A stretch of DNA of 64,000 bases from an uncultured Pseudoflavonifractor sp. (GTDB lineage: Bacteria; Bacillota; Clostridia; Oscillospirales; Oscillospiraceae): contig CAJFTA010000013.1 in NCBI GenBank assembly GCA_904419835.1, forward strand, positions 1-64,000, in the 5' to 3' direction. The notes under the pieces are model-generated. The model did no database searches and had not been told where the DNA came from. It saw nothing but the letters and a program-made list of their open reading frames with translations. The position numbers and the translations under genes were made by a program. The number at the start of each line of letters is the position of its first letter. The stretch's first letter is position 1. Positions 26,901 through 33,315 of this stretch are shown one piece after another.

Positions 26901-27023
26901 ATCAAACGAGGATGTGGTCACCACAGTGAGCACCACAGAGAATACCAGCAGCACGGCCAGCAGCGGCGTAAGAACGGCAGTAAACTTCTTGGCGCTCAGC
27001 TTTTTTCTCTTTTTCTTTTCCAT
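23934..27023 (-). CDS. Circularly permuted GH3 beta-glucosidase, membrane anchored
   Basis: A 1029-residue glycoside hydrolase family 3 protein with reversed domain order. After a basic tail and membrane segment (about 12-40) comes the GH3 C-terminal alpha/beta domain (about 85-385, LSLFSASSVDLLAGGTGSG to YPFGYGLSYT), then a fibronectin-like domain (about 390-480, TNTGDVTGRDVVQVYLNAPY). The TIM-barrel comes last (about 640-950), with YIKHFALNDQE and the nucleophile Asp in GTVITDYDGGG. A second membrane segment (about 995-1020) precedes a Lys-rich tail. Both ends thus sit at the membrane and the catalytic part faces outside. It probably cleaves beta-glucan oligosaccharides released by the GH16 enzyme encoded 23 bases upstream. 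Confidence 0.9.
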   Translation of the reverse strand: MEKKKRKKLSAKKFTAVLTPLLAVLLVFSVVLTVVTTSSFDLVLRDIFGETKIQTSGAPEGVDAEYYTRDITDSDELQAAEQAYTRKAGAEGFVLLYNNTENGKGLPVAAGSKLSLFSASSVDLLAGGTGSGVSTISSDMRTALTEQGFSVNESLWKFYSDNHSTYTRGGGAIMYGGAEDWSINEAPISAIPDAAKQEAEGTIPVFFIARTGGEGRDLGRYMGDWTDIEEDKDKHYLEPDSVELGVIQYLNDNFDNVILVVNTNNAFELGWVKDYENITAVLWAPGAGGDTCRSIADVLSGSVNPSGHLVDTFAYDAFSSPAMQNMGDMMLVNNGQDVEAGVFYDEGIYVGYKYYETRYFDKMLDQGNAGDYDYSQVVQYPFGYGLSYTTFAWSDFTMSGMDDNGDIQIQVTVTNTGDVTGRDVVQVYLNAPYTEYDRTNHIEKSSVSLVGFEKTGDLEPGASETLTITVNQKDFISYDDVMAKTYILEAGDYLLTAAPNAHAANNNFLAYAGRENDGLFGQPDPDFVGKWTYTYMDNNGVDNKTYSVSSTGVTITNQFDHASYDELTPRDQYLTRQDWVGTFPATHGNQDSQRKSPFSEKNGYTWEVEVSDTIRDAIKAKGAGASLNPMTEEEAASMAGVYGQDGDLELIDFRGRDFDEVEAEGGWDALIDQMEAAELETIIRNGGYQTLMSVNMGKPRAIDFDGPSGLNEGGVTHEPYSITYPCATNLAASWDRENSYLHGYYVGEDALAADGNWGSHAYIGIISGWYAPAMNIHRTPFAGRNFEYYSEDGFMSGELALQAATACAEKGVYAYIKHFALNDQEDHRSHVATFSNEQAIREIYLKPFQTCIEDRPMTTIMVQQYDEATDSFTRTEAEIPAVMGVMSSFNRIGCTWAGGDYHLLTSVLRNEWGFDGTVITDYDGGGVMDTEQCIRAGGDLKLTGFEVDAPMDPTNPATQYFARQAIKHILYTTVNSNAMNGIVHGVAVEALPFANYYIILIVENVVAAALIIWGVVAIVRRWKKEKKAA

Positions 27024-27046
27024 GAAATTCCCTCCAGATTAACAAC

Positions 27047-27913
27047 TCACTCTGCGCCCAGCTCCGCGCCCTGGGCAGAGGTCTTGACCCACTGGTAGTC
27101 CGCCTGGCTGCTCTCAGCAGTGTACTCGCCCATCCAGCCCTCGGCGTCCTCAGTCCCGCACCAGAAGTTCATCAGGATGCGGCCGGGGGTGGAAGGCATG
27201 GGGCCGTTGTCCTCGGTGTTCACGCTGTAAACAGCCTCGCCGTCCACAAACCAGGTGATGGAATTCTCCTCCCAGCGGAAGCCGTACTCGTGGAACTCCT
27301 CGGAGGCGTCAAAGCCCAGCTCATACCAGTACTCGTGGCCGCCCTGGCCGTCCACATAGTAGTTGAACTGCACGCCGGTGGTGTCCTTGCCCAGAAATTC
27401 GATGTCGATCTCGTCCCAGGGGTTGGGTTCGCCGTCGACAACGTCATAAGGGCCGGTGCAGGTGAAGAAGGTGCTGGCAGTGCCTGCATCCTTGGAGGGC
27501 TTCATGCTGACGGAGTAGTCGCCGTAGCCATAGTAGAGGCCGGTGCGCATCTCGCTGCCATAGTAATCCTGCTCCACCTCATCCCCGGCGGGAGTGATAC
27601 CCAGATGCAGCTGACCGTCGGAATAAGTGACGTTGCTGCCGGTCCACCACACATTGAATACGCTGCCGTTGGACCAGCCGTCAGAGGGGAACATGGCCTC
27701 CACAGCGCCGTTGGAGAAGTCGGCCAGCACTTCGCCGCCCAGCGGCTCTGCGGCAGGAGCTTCGGGAGCCGCGGAGGGCGAGGCAGCAGGCGTAGTCACA
27801 GCGGGAGACGCGCCATCCGACGGAGTGCCGCCGGCAGAAGGGTTTTCGCTGCAGGCAGCAAGAGACAGGGTCAGCGCTACAGACAGGACCAGTGCAGAGA
27901 CGTTCTTTTTCAT
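27047..27913 (-). CDS. GH16 beta-glucanase lipoprotein
   Basis: A 288-residue extracellular endo-beta-glucanase (lichenase/laminarinase type). The signal peptide ends in a lipobox, LSLAACSEN, so Cys21 or so is lipidated. A Pro/Ala/Ser linker (about 25-60) leads to a jelly-roll GH16 domain with the catalytic motif WDEIDIEFLGKD (about 163-174), where the first Glu is nucleophile and the last is acid/base. FRWEENSITWFVDGEAVYSV is the usual strand after it. The DEIDIEF spacing fits beta-1,3-1,4-glucanases. AAGGAG precedes the ATG at 27913. It sits upstream of GH3 in the same unit and just below a two-component system. Confidence 0.92.
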   Translation of the reverse strand: MKKNVSALVLSVALTLSLAACSENPSAGGTPSDGASPAVTTPAASPSAAPEAPAAEPLGGEVLADFSNGAVEAMFPSDGWSNGSVFNVWWTGSNVTYSDGQLHLGITPAGDEVEQDYYGSEMRTGLYYGYGDYSVSMKPSKDAGTASTFFTCTGPYDVVDGEPNPWDEIDIEFLGKDTTGVQFNYYVDGQGGHEYWYELGFDASEEFHEYGFRWEENSITWFVDGEAVYSVNTEDNGPMPSTPGRILMNFWCGTEDAEGWMGEYTAESSQADYQWVKTSAQGAELGAE

Positions 27914-28003
27914 GGATTCTCTCTCCTTCTCAAATTTGTGGCCGCGGGGCGCGTGTCCGAGCACGAATCCCGGTAATTTCCACGCCCCCGGCTTGCTGAC
28001 CAC

Positions 28004-28032
28004 AATATAGCAAAAGGAACACCCGTTGATAA
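28004..28032 (-). promoter_or_regulatory. Possible promoter of the GH16-GH3 operon
   Basis: Minus strand: TTATCA (28032-28027), 17 bases, TATATT (28009-28004). The -35 element lies in the loop of the preceding terminator. A nearby ATAGTTAAAG on the minus strand is similar to one AgrA-type half site, but I see no second half site. Confidence 0.4.
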
Positions 28033-28045
28033 TGGGTGTTCCTTT
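28013..28045 (-). terminator. Terminator after the histidine kinase gene
   Basis: Perfect 12-base stem AAAGGAACACCC / GGGTGTTCCTTT with a nine-base loop; the minus strand continues TTTTGC. It separates the kinase/regulator unit from the glycosidase unit. Confidence 0.8.
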
Positions 28046-28081
28046 AACTATCATATTTTTTCGTATTCTGTATCTTCCGCT

Positions 28082-29446
28082 CTAAAAATCGCCGGTACTG
28101 AAGAGAATATTGAGATGGAAAACACCGTCGGCGGTATAGGTATTCAGCTCCCCCTTGTATTTATGGACAATCATGCGGATGCTGCGCATTCCAAAGCCAT
28201 GGTAGTTCTTATCCGCCTTGGTGGTCATGGGCAGCCCATCTTCAAATGTAATTGTGCCGTCAAAATAATTTTCTTCCTGAATGATGAGCATGCCGCCTCT
28301 GGCCTTTACCGACAGGTTGATCACCCGCCGCTCCTTCTGTTCCAGGCGTTTCACCGCCTCCAGAGCATTGTCCAGCACATTCCCAAAGAGGCAGTAGAGG
28401 TCGCTGTCCTCCAGAAAGGAAAGCTTCTCCCCGTCCGCCATGCAGGAGAGGCTAATACCGTTCTGCTCGCAGTAGAGGCTCTTTTCCGTCAGCAGCACAT
28501 CCAGCAGCCGGTTACCCGTCTCAATCTTTGCGTCATAAATGGCGACGCTCTTCTGAATGTCCTCCATCGCCCCAGGCGACAGCTGCCCCCCCTGGGCGGC
28601 CAGCGAGGAGATCCGGTACCGGATGTCGTGGCACTTGACGTTGATGAGTTCGATGGTATCCCGGGAGATCTCATACTGCCGCTGACTCTGGCGGACGGCG
28701 TGCTGGAGATAGGCCACCTCCTGCTTGAGCTCCCGCTGCTCAACCGTGCGGGAGGCCAGCAGCAGCACAATCATGCAGCACATAACCGAAATCAGGTTGC
28801 CCGACTGCCGGAGGACAAAGTACTCCACCATATCAAACTGGTTTTCCCGTCCGACGCTCAGCCGGGCAAAATAGATGTCCTCCACCGAGCACAAAATGGC
28901 GGTGATGACCAGGATAAGCAGGGAGAGAGCCAGCAGCTGCTGATCCAGCTGCCAGCTGTCCACCGGCCAGACCACCCGCCGGATAAAGAATGCATACACC
29001 GCCGCCACAGCCACTCCAAAGATGAGGTAGTAGGTCAGGCGATAGTACAGGTCAAACTGCGCGCCCCATCTGTCGCTCACATTCACCAGCCAGCCGCACC
29101 ACACCAGAAGATAGAGTTTGTAGCACAGGTTCTGGGCCGCGTACGCCACGCTGCAGCAAAACAGAATGGTGGGAAAGTATTCGGCAAAGCACAGCTTCAT
29201 GTGGGCAATGGTTACGGCGAACAAAAAGAGGTACACCGCGCTCCGCCCCAGCACCGTATTCCCGCAGAGCTGGTAAATCCAAGCAGTGCCCAGGGCTACG
29301 AGCAGCACCCCGCACAGGCCGCCGAGGGCTTTCAGCCGGAAGTGGGGCGCCCGGTTCAGCTTCCAGGTGGTGAGCACATAGAACACATAGAGTTCAACGA
29401 GAAACTCCAGAATGATATTCCTGTAAATCAGGAGGAGCTCGCCCAT
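28082..29446 (-). CDS. AgrC-like sensor histidine kinase (GHKL type)
   Basis: A 454-residue membrane sensor kinase. Six or so hydrophobic segments fill residues 1-230, without an obvious extracellular domain. A coiled coil (about 232-260, EQRELKQEVAYLQHAVRQSQ) leads to the phospho-acceptor His in NVKCHDIRYRISSL (about 272), and a GHKL ATPase domain follows (DNALEAVKRLE N-box at about 370, HGFGMRSIRMIVHKYKGEL at about 420). This layout matches AgrC/VirS-type kinases that answer peptides, but no AgrB or AgrD gene is adjacent. It begins two bases after the response regulator stop, with GGGAGG before the ATG, so the two are a pair. Confidence 0.88.
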   Translation of the reverse strand: MGELLLIYRNIILEFLVELYVFYVLTTWKLNRAPHFRLKALGGLCGVLLVALGTAWIYQLCGNTVLGRSAVYLFLFAVTIAHMKLCFAEYFPTILFCCSVAYAAQNLCYKLYLLVWCGWLVNVSDRWGAQFDLYYRLTYYLIFGVAVAAVYAFFIRRVVWPVDSWQLDQQLLALSLLILVITAILCSVEDIYFARLSVGRENQFDMVEYFVLRQSGNLISVMCCMIVLLLASRTVEQRELKQEVAYLQHAVRQSQRQYEISRDTIELINVKCHDIRYRISSLAAQGGQLSPGAMEDIQKSVAIYDAKIETGNRLLDVLLTEKSLYCEQNGISLSCMADGEKLSFLEDSDLYCLFGNVLDNALEAVKRLEQKERRVINLSVKARGGMLIIQEENYFDGTITFEDGLPMTTKADKNYHGFGMRSIRMIVHKYKGELNTYTADGVFHLNILFSTGDF

Positions 29447-29448
29447 TT

Positions 29449-30165
29449 TCACTGTCCTCCCACGGAGCCGGCATACCAGTTGGACAGCTCCGCCAGAAAA
29501 GCCGCCCGCCTGGGCCGACTGATCTGGAGCTCGGAATCCCCCACCTGCACGGTGCACCCCTTGACCCGTACCACAAATTTCGGGTTGACCAGATAGCACT
29601 TGTTGCAGCGCAGGAATCCAAAGCCCCGCAGGTCCTGCTCCACGCCGGAGAGCACGCCCGTCATCTCAATCACATCGTCGATAAGATGGTAGCACAGGCG
29701 GTGGTTGGAGATCTCCACATACATCAGCTTGTCGGTGGAGATGCGGCACAGGCCGCCCGGGGCGTTCACCGTAAAGCTCCGGTCCTCGTTCATAATATAG
29801 ATATCCAGCGCTTTTTTGAATTTCAGGTAAAAATCATAGTAGCTCACCGGCTTGACCAGAAAGCTGACCGCGTCCACCTCATAGCCCTTCAGGGCGTATT
29901 GAACCAGATTGGTGATAAAAATAATGGACACGTTCTTGTCCCGCCTGCGCAGCTCCACCGCCGCCTCCATGCCGTCTTTTTTGGGCATCTGGATGTCCAT
30001 GAACACCACGGCAAAGACACATTTATAGTCCTTGAGGAACTCCTCGCCATTACAAAACCGGGTGACATGGAACGTTTGTCCATTCTCGGCGGCATATTTT
30101 TCAATGTATCCGTGCAATCGCTGGGCGGCAACATCCTGATCTTCCACAATGGCAATATTTCTCAC
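29449..30165 (-). CDS. LytTR response regulator
   Basis: A 238-residue two-component regulator. The receiver domain (about 1-125) has the acidic pocket IVEDQD, the phospho-acceptor Asp in VVFMDIQMPKKDGMEA (about 60) and the conserved Lys in FLVKPVSYYDF (about 105). The LytTR DNA-binding domain (about 140-235) shows ISTDKLMYVEISNHRLCYHL and GFLRCNKCYLVNPKFVVRVK. The GTG at 30165 is taken as start because GGGGAGG lies just before it and the receiver then begins normally (RNIAIVEDQD). It is likely to control the adjacent GH16-GH3 operon, but this is inferred from position alone. Confidence 0.88.
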   Translation of the reverse strand: MRNIAIVEDQDVAAQRLHGYIEKYAAENGQTFHVTRFCNGEEFLKDYKCVFAVVFMDIQMPKKDGMEAAVELRRRDKNVSIIFITNLVQYALKGYEVDAVSFLVKPVSYYDFYLKFKKALDIYIMNEDRSFTVNAPGGLCRISTDKLMYVEISNHRLCYHLIDDVIEMTGVLSGVEQDLRGFGFLRCNKCYLVNPKFVVRVKGCTVQVGDSELQISRPRRAAFLAELSNWYAGSVGGQ

Positions 30166-30251
30166 TTCTTCTCCTCCCCTTACATCAGCAGCAAACACAT
30201 ATATCAAGCGGCAAACGCTCTGTTTGAAAAAGGGGGTCTTTGCGTTCTCTT

Positions 30252-31214
30252 TCAGACGGACTTATCCTCCCCGTCCAGCACCTCCCGGATGAGGAACCGG
30301 GGACGGCCCTTGGTCTCCAGGTAGATTTTGCCGATATACTCGCCGATGACCCCCAGCGACAGCAGAATCAGGCCGCCGATGGCCCAGACGGAGCAGATCA
30401 GGCTGGCCCAGCCCAGAATTGTCTCCCCCATGGCCCAGCGGACGATGCTGTAAATCAGCATGATGATGGACACCAGGAACACCAGGAAGCCCAGGCCGGT
30501 GATGTACCGGATGGGCTTGGTGGACAGGCTGGTGATGCCCTCCATGGCAAAGGAGAGCATCTTTTTCAGGGGGTACTTGCTCTCGCCGGCAAAGCGCTCC
30601 CCCCGCTCGTACTCCACGGTGGCGGAGGTGTAGCCAATCATGGGCACAATGCCCCGGAGAAACAGGTTGACCTCCTTAAACTGCTCCAAACCCTCCAGGG
30701 CCCGGCGGGAGAGGAGGCGGTAGTCGGCGTGGTTGAACACGGTCTCCGCCCCCAGGAAGTTCATCACCCGGTAGAAGCCCTCGGCGGTGAAGCGCTTGAA
30801 AAAGGTGTCCTTCTTCCGGGAGGAGCGGACGCCGTATACAATGTCGCAGCCGGCATGGAACTTATCCACCATGGCGTCCACGGCGCCGATGTCGTCCTGG
30901 AGGTCGGCGTCCATGGAGATAGCCATGCCGCAGCGGTCCTTGGCGGTCATGAGCCCGGCCAGCAGGGCGTTCTGGTGGCCCCGGTTGCGGGACAGGTCCA
31001 CCCCGGAGAACACCGGGTCGGAGCGGTGGAGGGCGGAGATAATCTCCCACGTCCTGTCCCTGGACCCGTCGTTGACGAAGAGGATGCGGCTGTCCGGGCC
31101 AATCTTCCCCGCCCCCTTCAGCTCCTCCACCTTGGCCTTGAGCCGTCTGGCGGTCTCGGGGAGCACTTCTTCCTCGTTATAGCATGGGACCACGATATAG
31201 AGGGTATCATTCAT
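30252..31214 (-). CDS. GtrB-like membrane glycosyltransferase (GT2)
   Basis: A 320-residue polyprenyl-phosphate glycosyltransferase. The catalytic GT2 domain (about 1-225) carries YIVVPCYNEEEVLPET, FVNDGSRDRTWEII (about 48) and the metal-binding MDADLQDD (about 95). Two C-terminal membrane segments (about 230-255 and 265-295) precede GEYIGKIYLETKGRPRFLIR, typical of GtrB/DPM1-like enzymes that load a sugar onto undecaprenyl phosphate for surface glycosylation. The start at 31214 overlaps the end of the XRE gene by eight bases, so the regulator and the enzyme share a transcript. A GTG 18 bases further up is an alternative. Confidence 0.9.
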   Translation of the reverse strand: MNDTLYIVVPCYNEEEVLPETARRLKAKVEELKGAGKIGPDSRILFVNDGSRDRTWEIISALHRSDPVFSGVDLSRNRGHQNALLAGLMTAKDRCGMAISMDADLQDDIGAVDAMVDKFHAGCDIVYGVRSSRKKDTFFKRFTAEGFYRVMNFLGAETVFNHADYRLLSRRALEGLEQFKEVNLFLRGIVPMIGYTSATVEYERGERFAGESKYPLKKMLSFAMEGITSLSTKPIRYITGLGFLVFLVSIIMLIYSIVRWAMGETILGWASLICSVWAIGGLILLSLGVIGEYIGKIYLETKGRPRFLIREVLDGEDKSV

Positions 31215-31410
31215 CTTCTTTGTCCTCACCAAACATCGAAATTTCCAGTGCGTCGCAGATTTTCATGAGGAGTGCAAGGCTGGGCGTGCGCGCGCCGGAT
31301 TCAATCTGGTTGATGGCGGGCTGAGAAACCCCCACCAGCCTGGCCAGTGCGCTCTGGCTTAGCCCCTTCTTTTCCCGTTTTTCCCGGATAATTTTTCGAT
31401 AGTCCTGCAA
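31207..31410 (-). CDS. XRE-family helix-turn-helix regulator
   Basis: A compact DNA-binding repressor of about 67 residues consisting of a Cro/CI-type domain: IIREKREKKGLSQSALARLV (about 6-25), then GVSQPAINQIESGARTPSLA, the recognition helix region, and LLMKICDALEISMFG. The acidic tail ends DKEDE. No ATG fits. The TTG at 31410 has GAGGTGAGG upstream, and the -10 element at 31434-31429 leaves little room for an earlier start, although a GTG at 31419 is possible. Two perfect inverted repeats in its promoter region suggest autoregulation and control of the divergent gene. Confidence 0.85.
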   Translation of the reverse strand: MQDYRKIIREKREKKGLSQSALARLVGVSQPAINQIESGARTPSLALLMKICDALEISMFGEDKEDE

Positions 31411-31431
31411 AATCCTCACCTCATTGGTATT

Positions 31432-31450
31432 ATATAGCTGAAAGCTATAT
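31432..31450. promoter_or_regulatory. Inverted-repeat operator in the XRE promoter
   Basis: ATATAGCT-GAA-AGCTATAT, a perfect 8-base inverted repeat, lying between the XRE gene's -10 (TATAAT, 31434-31429) and weak -35 (TTTACG, 31457-31452). A bound dimer here would block RNA polymerase. Confidence 0.65.
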
Positions 31451-31464
31451 CCGTAAACTATAAC

Positions 31465-31503
31465 ATATAGCAATAGTTTTTCTTGACTTATCTATTGCTA
31501 TAT
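31465..31503. promoter_or_regulatory. Wide inverted repeat over the divergent promoter
   Basis: ATATAGCAATAG (31465-31476) and its exact complement CTATTGCTATAT (31492-31503), separated by 15 bases. The right arm lies in the spacer of the plus-strand promoter. The shared ATATAGC core with the 31432-31450 repeat suggests the same protein binds both. Confidence 0.65.
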
Positions 31504-31511
31504 ATTATAAC
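31483..31511 (+). promoter_or_regulatory. Promoter of the small gene at 31530
   Basis: TTGACT (31483-31488), 17-base spacer, TATAAC (31506-31511). Confidence 0.7.
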
Positions 31512-31529
31512 CATGGCGAGGTGATTGTT

Positions 31530-31877
31530 ATGACCCCCACCGTGGAACTGATGCAGAATACGGCCCGGGCGCTGTGCCGCCGGGCGCTCTCCGGCGACCC
31601 GGCGTACCGGGCCATGGAGGCGGAGGCGGACGCCCTCCGGGCCCAATTCCGAAAAGAGCACCCGGACGCGCTGTGCGGCCGGGTGCTGCAAATTCTGGAC
31701 GCCTGCCTGGCCCTCTCCGACATGGAGGGGGACCAGCTCTTTCTGACGGGGCTCCAGATGGGCCTGGAGCTGGGCGGGCTGGACTGCCTGCCCGGGGACT
31801 GCCCCCCTATTCCTCCAGCCTGCGGCGGAGATAGGCCATGGCCTTCTTCTCCACCCGGGAGATCTGGACCTGGCTGA
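31530..31877 (+). CDS. Small helical protein, DUF6809-like
   Basis: A 115-residue cytosolic protein. Residues 1-85 are predicted helical and well organised (VELMQNTARALCRRALSGDP, MEAEADALRAQFRKEHPDAL, VLQILDACLALSDMEGDQLF, LTGLQMGLELGGLD), similar to the uncharacterised DUF6809 proteins. The last 30 residues are Pro/Gly-rich, lack structure and are encoded on top of the convergent sigF 3' end (71-base overlap), so the functional part probably ends near residue 85. GCGAGGTGA precedes the ATG. It is controlled by a strong promoter overlapped by a putative XRE operator. Confidence 0.6.
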   Translation: MTPTVELMQNTARALCRRALSGDPAYRAMEAEADALRAQFRKEHPDALCGRVLQILDACLALSDMEGDQLFLTGLQMGLELGGLDCLPGDCPPIPPACGGDRPWPSSPPGRSGPG

Positions 31878-32514
31878 CCCCCATGATTCTGGCCGTCTTG
31901 TCCTGGGTCAGGCCCCGGAAGTACCGCAGGACAATCACCTGCCGCTCCCGGTCGGGCAGGCTGCTCACCGCCGCGCGGAGGGCCTCCCGCTCCACGATGC
32001 CCTCCTCCATGCCCTCGGTGCCCAGCACGCTCTCCAGGGTGAAGCCGTCCCCCGTCTCCATCTGGAGGGAGGCCACCGGGGCGTTGGCCTCCTCGGCGGC
32101 GGCGATCTCCTCCGGCTCCAGGCCGGTCTCCTCCGCCAGCTCGCTGAGGGTGGGCTCCCGGCCCAGGACGGCCTGAAGCCGGTCCCGGGCGGCACGGATG
32201 CTCCCCGCCCGCTCCTTCAGCCCCCGGCTCACCTTCACCGCGCCGTCGTCCCGGAGAAAGCGGCGGATCTCCCCGGCAATTTTGGGCACGGCGTAGGTGG
32301 AGAACTGGCATCCGAAGGCCGGGTCAAAGCCCCGCACCGCCTTGAGAAAGCCCATGCACCCCAGCTGGTACAGGTCCTCCGGGTCCGCGCCCCGGCCGTA
32401 GTACCGGCGGACGATGCTCCAGATGAGGCCGCTGTTCTCCTCTATCATCCTGGCGCAGGCGTCGTTGTCCCCCTGGCGGGCCGCCTCCAGCAGGGACAGG
32501 GTGTCCGCCGCCAT
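31807..32514 (-). CDS. sigF: Forespore sigma factor SigF
   Basis: The first compartment-specific sigma factor of sporulation, acting in the forespore. The 235 residues contain region 2 (about 20-90, RMIEENSGLIWSIVRRYYGR, DLYQLGCMGFLKAVRGFDPA, STYAVPKIAGEIRRFLRDDG), region 3 (about 95-165, LKERAGSIRAARDRLQAVLG) and region 4 (about 180-232, SSLPDRERQVIVLRYFRGLT, SQVQISRVEKKAMAYLR). It is the last gene of spoIIAA-spoIIAB-sigF and its ATG shares one base with the spoIIAB stop, so it is coupled to its own inhibitor. Confidence 0.95.
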   Translation of the reverse strand: MAADTLSLLEAARQGDNDACARMIEENSGLIWSIVRRYYGRGADPEDLYQLGCMGFLKAVRGFDPAFGCQFSTYAVPKIAGEIRRFLRDDGAVKVSRGLKERAGSIRAARDRLQAVLGREPTLSELAEETGLEPEEIAAAEEANAPVASLQMETGDGFTLESVLGTEGMEEGIVEREALRAAVSSLPDRERQVIVLRYFRGLTQDKTARIMGVSQVQISRVEKKAMAYLRRRLEE

Positions 32515-32960
32515 CAGCGCCCGCCGCCGCTGTACCGGCGGGAAATCCGGCGCCGCATGGTGACGGTGGTGCCCTTCCCCGGGGTGGAGCGCACCCGCAG
32601 GGCGTCCATAAAGCTCTCCATGATGGTGAAGCCCATGCCGGAGCGCTCCTCGCTGCCGGTGGTGTACAGGGGCTGGCGGGCTTTTTCCACGTCCTCAATG
32701 CCCACGCCCCAGTCCTTCACCACAATTTCCAGCACCCCGTCCTCAAACAGACGCAGCCGCAGTGCCACCTTGCCCAGCCGGTCCGGGTAGGCGTGGACAA
32801 TGGCGTTGGTCACCGCCTCGCTGACGGCGGTCTTGATGTCGTTGACCTCGTCCAGGGTGGGGTCCAGCTGGGCGGCAAAGCAGGCCGCCGCGGTGCGGGC
32901 AAAGCCCTCGTTGGCCGAGCGGCTGAGAAAGGAAATGGCCGCCTCGTTGATTGGTTTCAT
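32514..32960 (-). CDS. spoIIAB: Anti-sigma F factor SpoIIAB
   Basis: A serine kinase that binds SigF and phosphorylates SpoIIAA. The 148-residue GHKL fold shows SANEGFARTAAACFAAQLDP (about 14), the N-box EVNDIKTAVSEAVTNAIVHA (about 38), VVKDWGVGIEDVEKARQPLY (G1 region, about 80) and SGMGFTIMESFMD (about 107). AAGGAGA lies nine bases before the ATG at 32960. It is separated from spoIIAA by 355 bases of non-coding repeat-bearing DNA, where most relatives have an overlap or a few bases. Confidence 0.95.
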   Translation of the reverse strand: MKPINEAAISFLSRSANEGFARTAAACFAAQLDPTLDEVNDIKTAVSEAVTNAIVHAYPDRLGKVALRLRLFEDGVLEIVVKDWGVGIEDVEKARQPLYTTGSEERSGMGFTIMESFMDALRVRSTPGKGTTVTMRRRISRRYSGGGR

Positions 32961-33315
32961 ATGTAAAGTCTCCTTCCGTATTGGGTTCCCCGCCGCCGGA
33001 GCGCCTGCCGCGCCCCGGCGGTCCGCGTGCCGGGATATCCCGGCACGCTTCTCAAAAATGCAGGCATTTTTTCGAGTGGATGCAGCCCGCTGCTCCGCAC
33101 TCGCTTCGCTCGCACGTTTGCGGGCTGAGAAGTGTTTTTTCCGCGGCGCATGTCCCCGGAAAAAACGGATTTGGACTCTCTTTTGCCGACTGCGGGCGGC
33201 AAAACTCTGCCGAGGGCCTTTGCGCATGCAGGAACGTCTCCCCTTCTTGCGCAGTAATTTGCTTTTTGACAGCCTGCGCCGCCGGAGCGCCTGCCGCGCC
33301 CCGGCGGTCCTTCCC
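32961..33315. repeat. Non-coding insertion within the spoIIA operon, bounded by 34-base direct repeats
   Basis: Between spoIIAB and spoIIAA lies DNA with no coding sequence. A 34-base perfect direct repeat (32991-33024 and 33277-33310, beginning CGCCGCCGGAGCG) brackets 252 bases. Inside are a perfect 24-base palindrome (33025-33048, GCGTGCCGGGAT and its complement), hairpin arms CAGCCCGC/GCGGGCTG around 33087-33126 and several shorter stems. Its overall style resembles the 185-base dispersed repeat, but the sequence is not the same. The right copy of the repeat ends five bases before the spoIIAA stop. Confidence 0.8.

Noticed and set aside
28040..28060. A LytTR tandem site (ATAGTTAAAG) before the GH16 gene
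   Set aside because: Only one half site; the second at the usual 12-base spacing is absent, so I do not claim binding.
31800..31877. C-terminal 25-30 residues of the small gene at 31530 as a functional domain
   Set aside because: This part is only the antisense of sigF and is Pro/Gly-rich without structure; kept in the coordinates but not interpreted.
32991..33310. The 34-base direct repeats as phage or plasmid attachment sites
   Set aside because: There is no integrase, tRNA gene or cargo gene between or near them; only non-coding DNA is enclosed.
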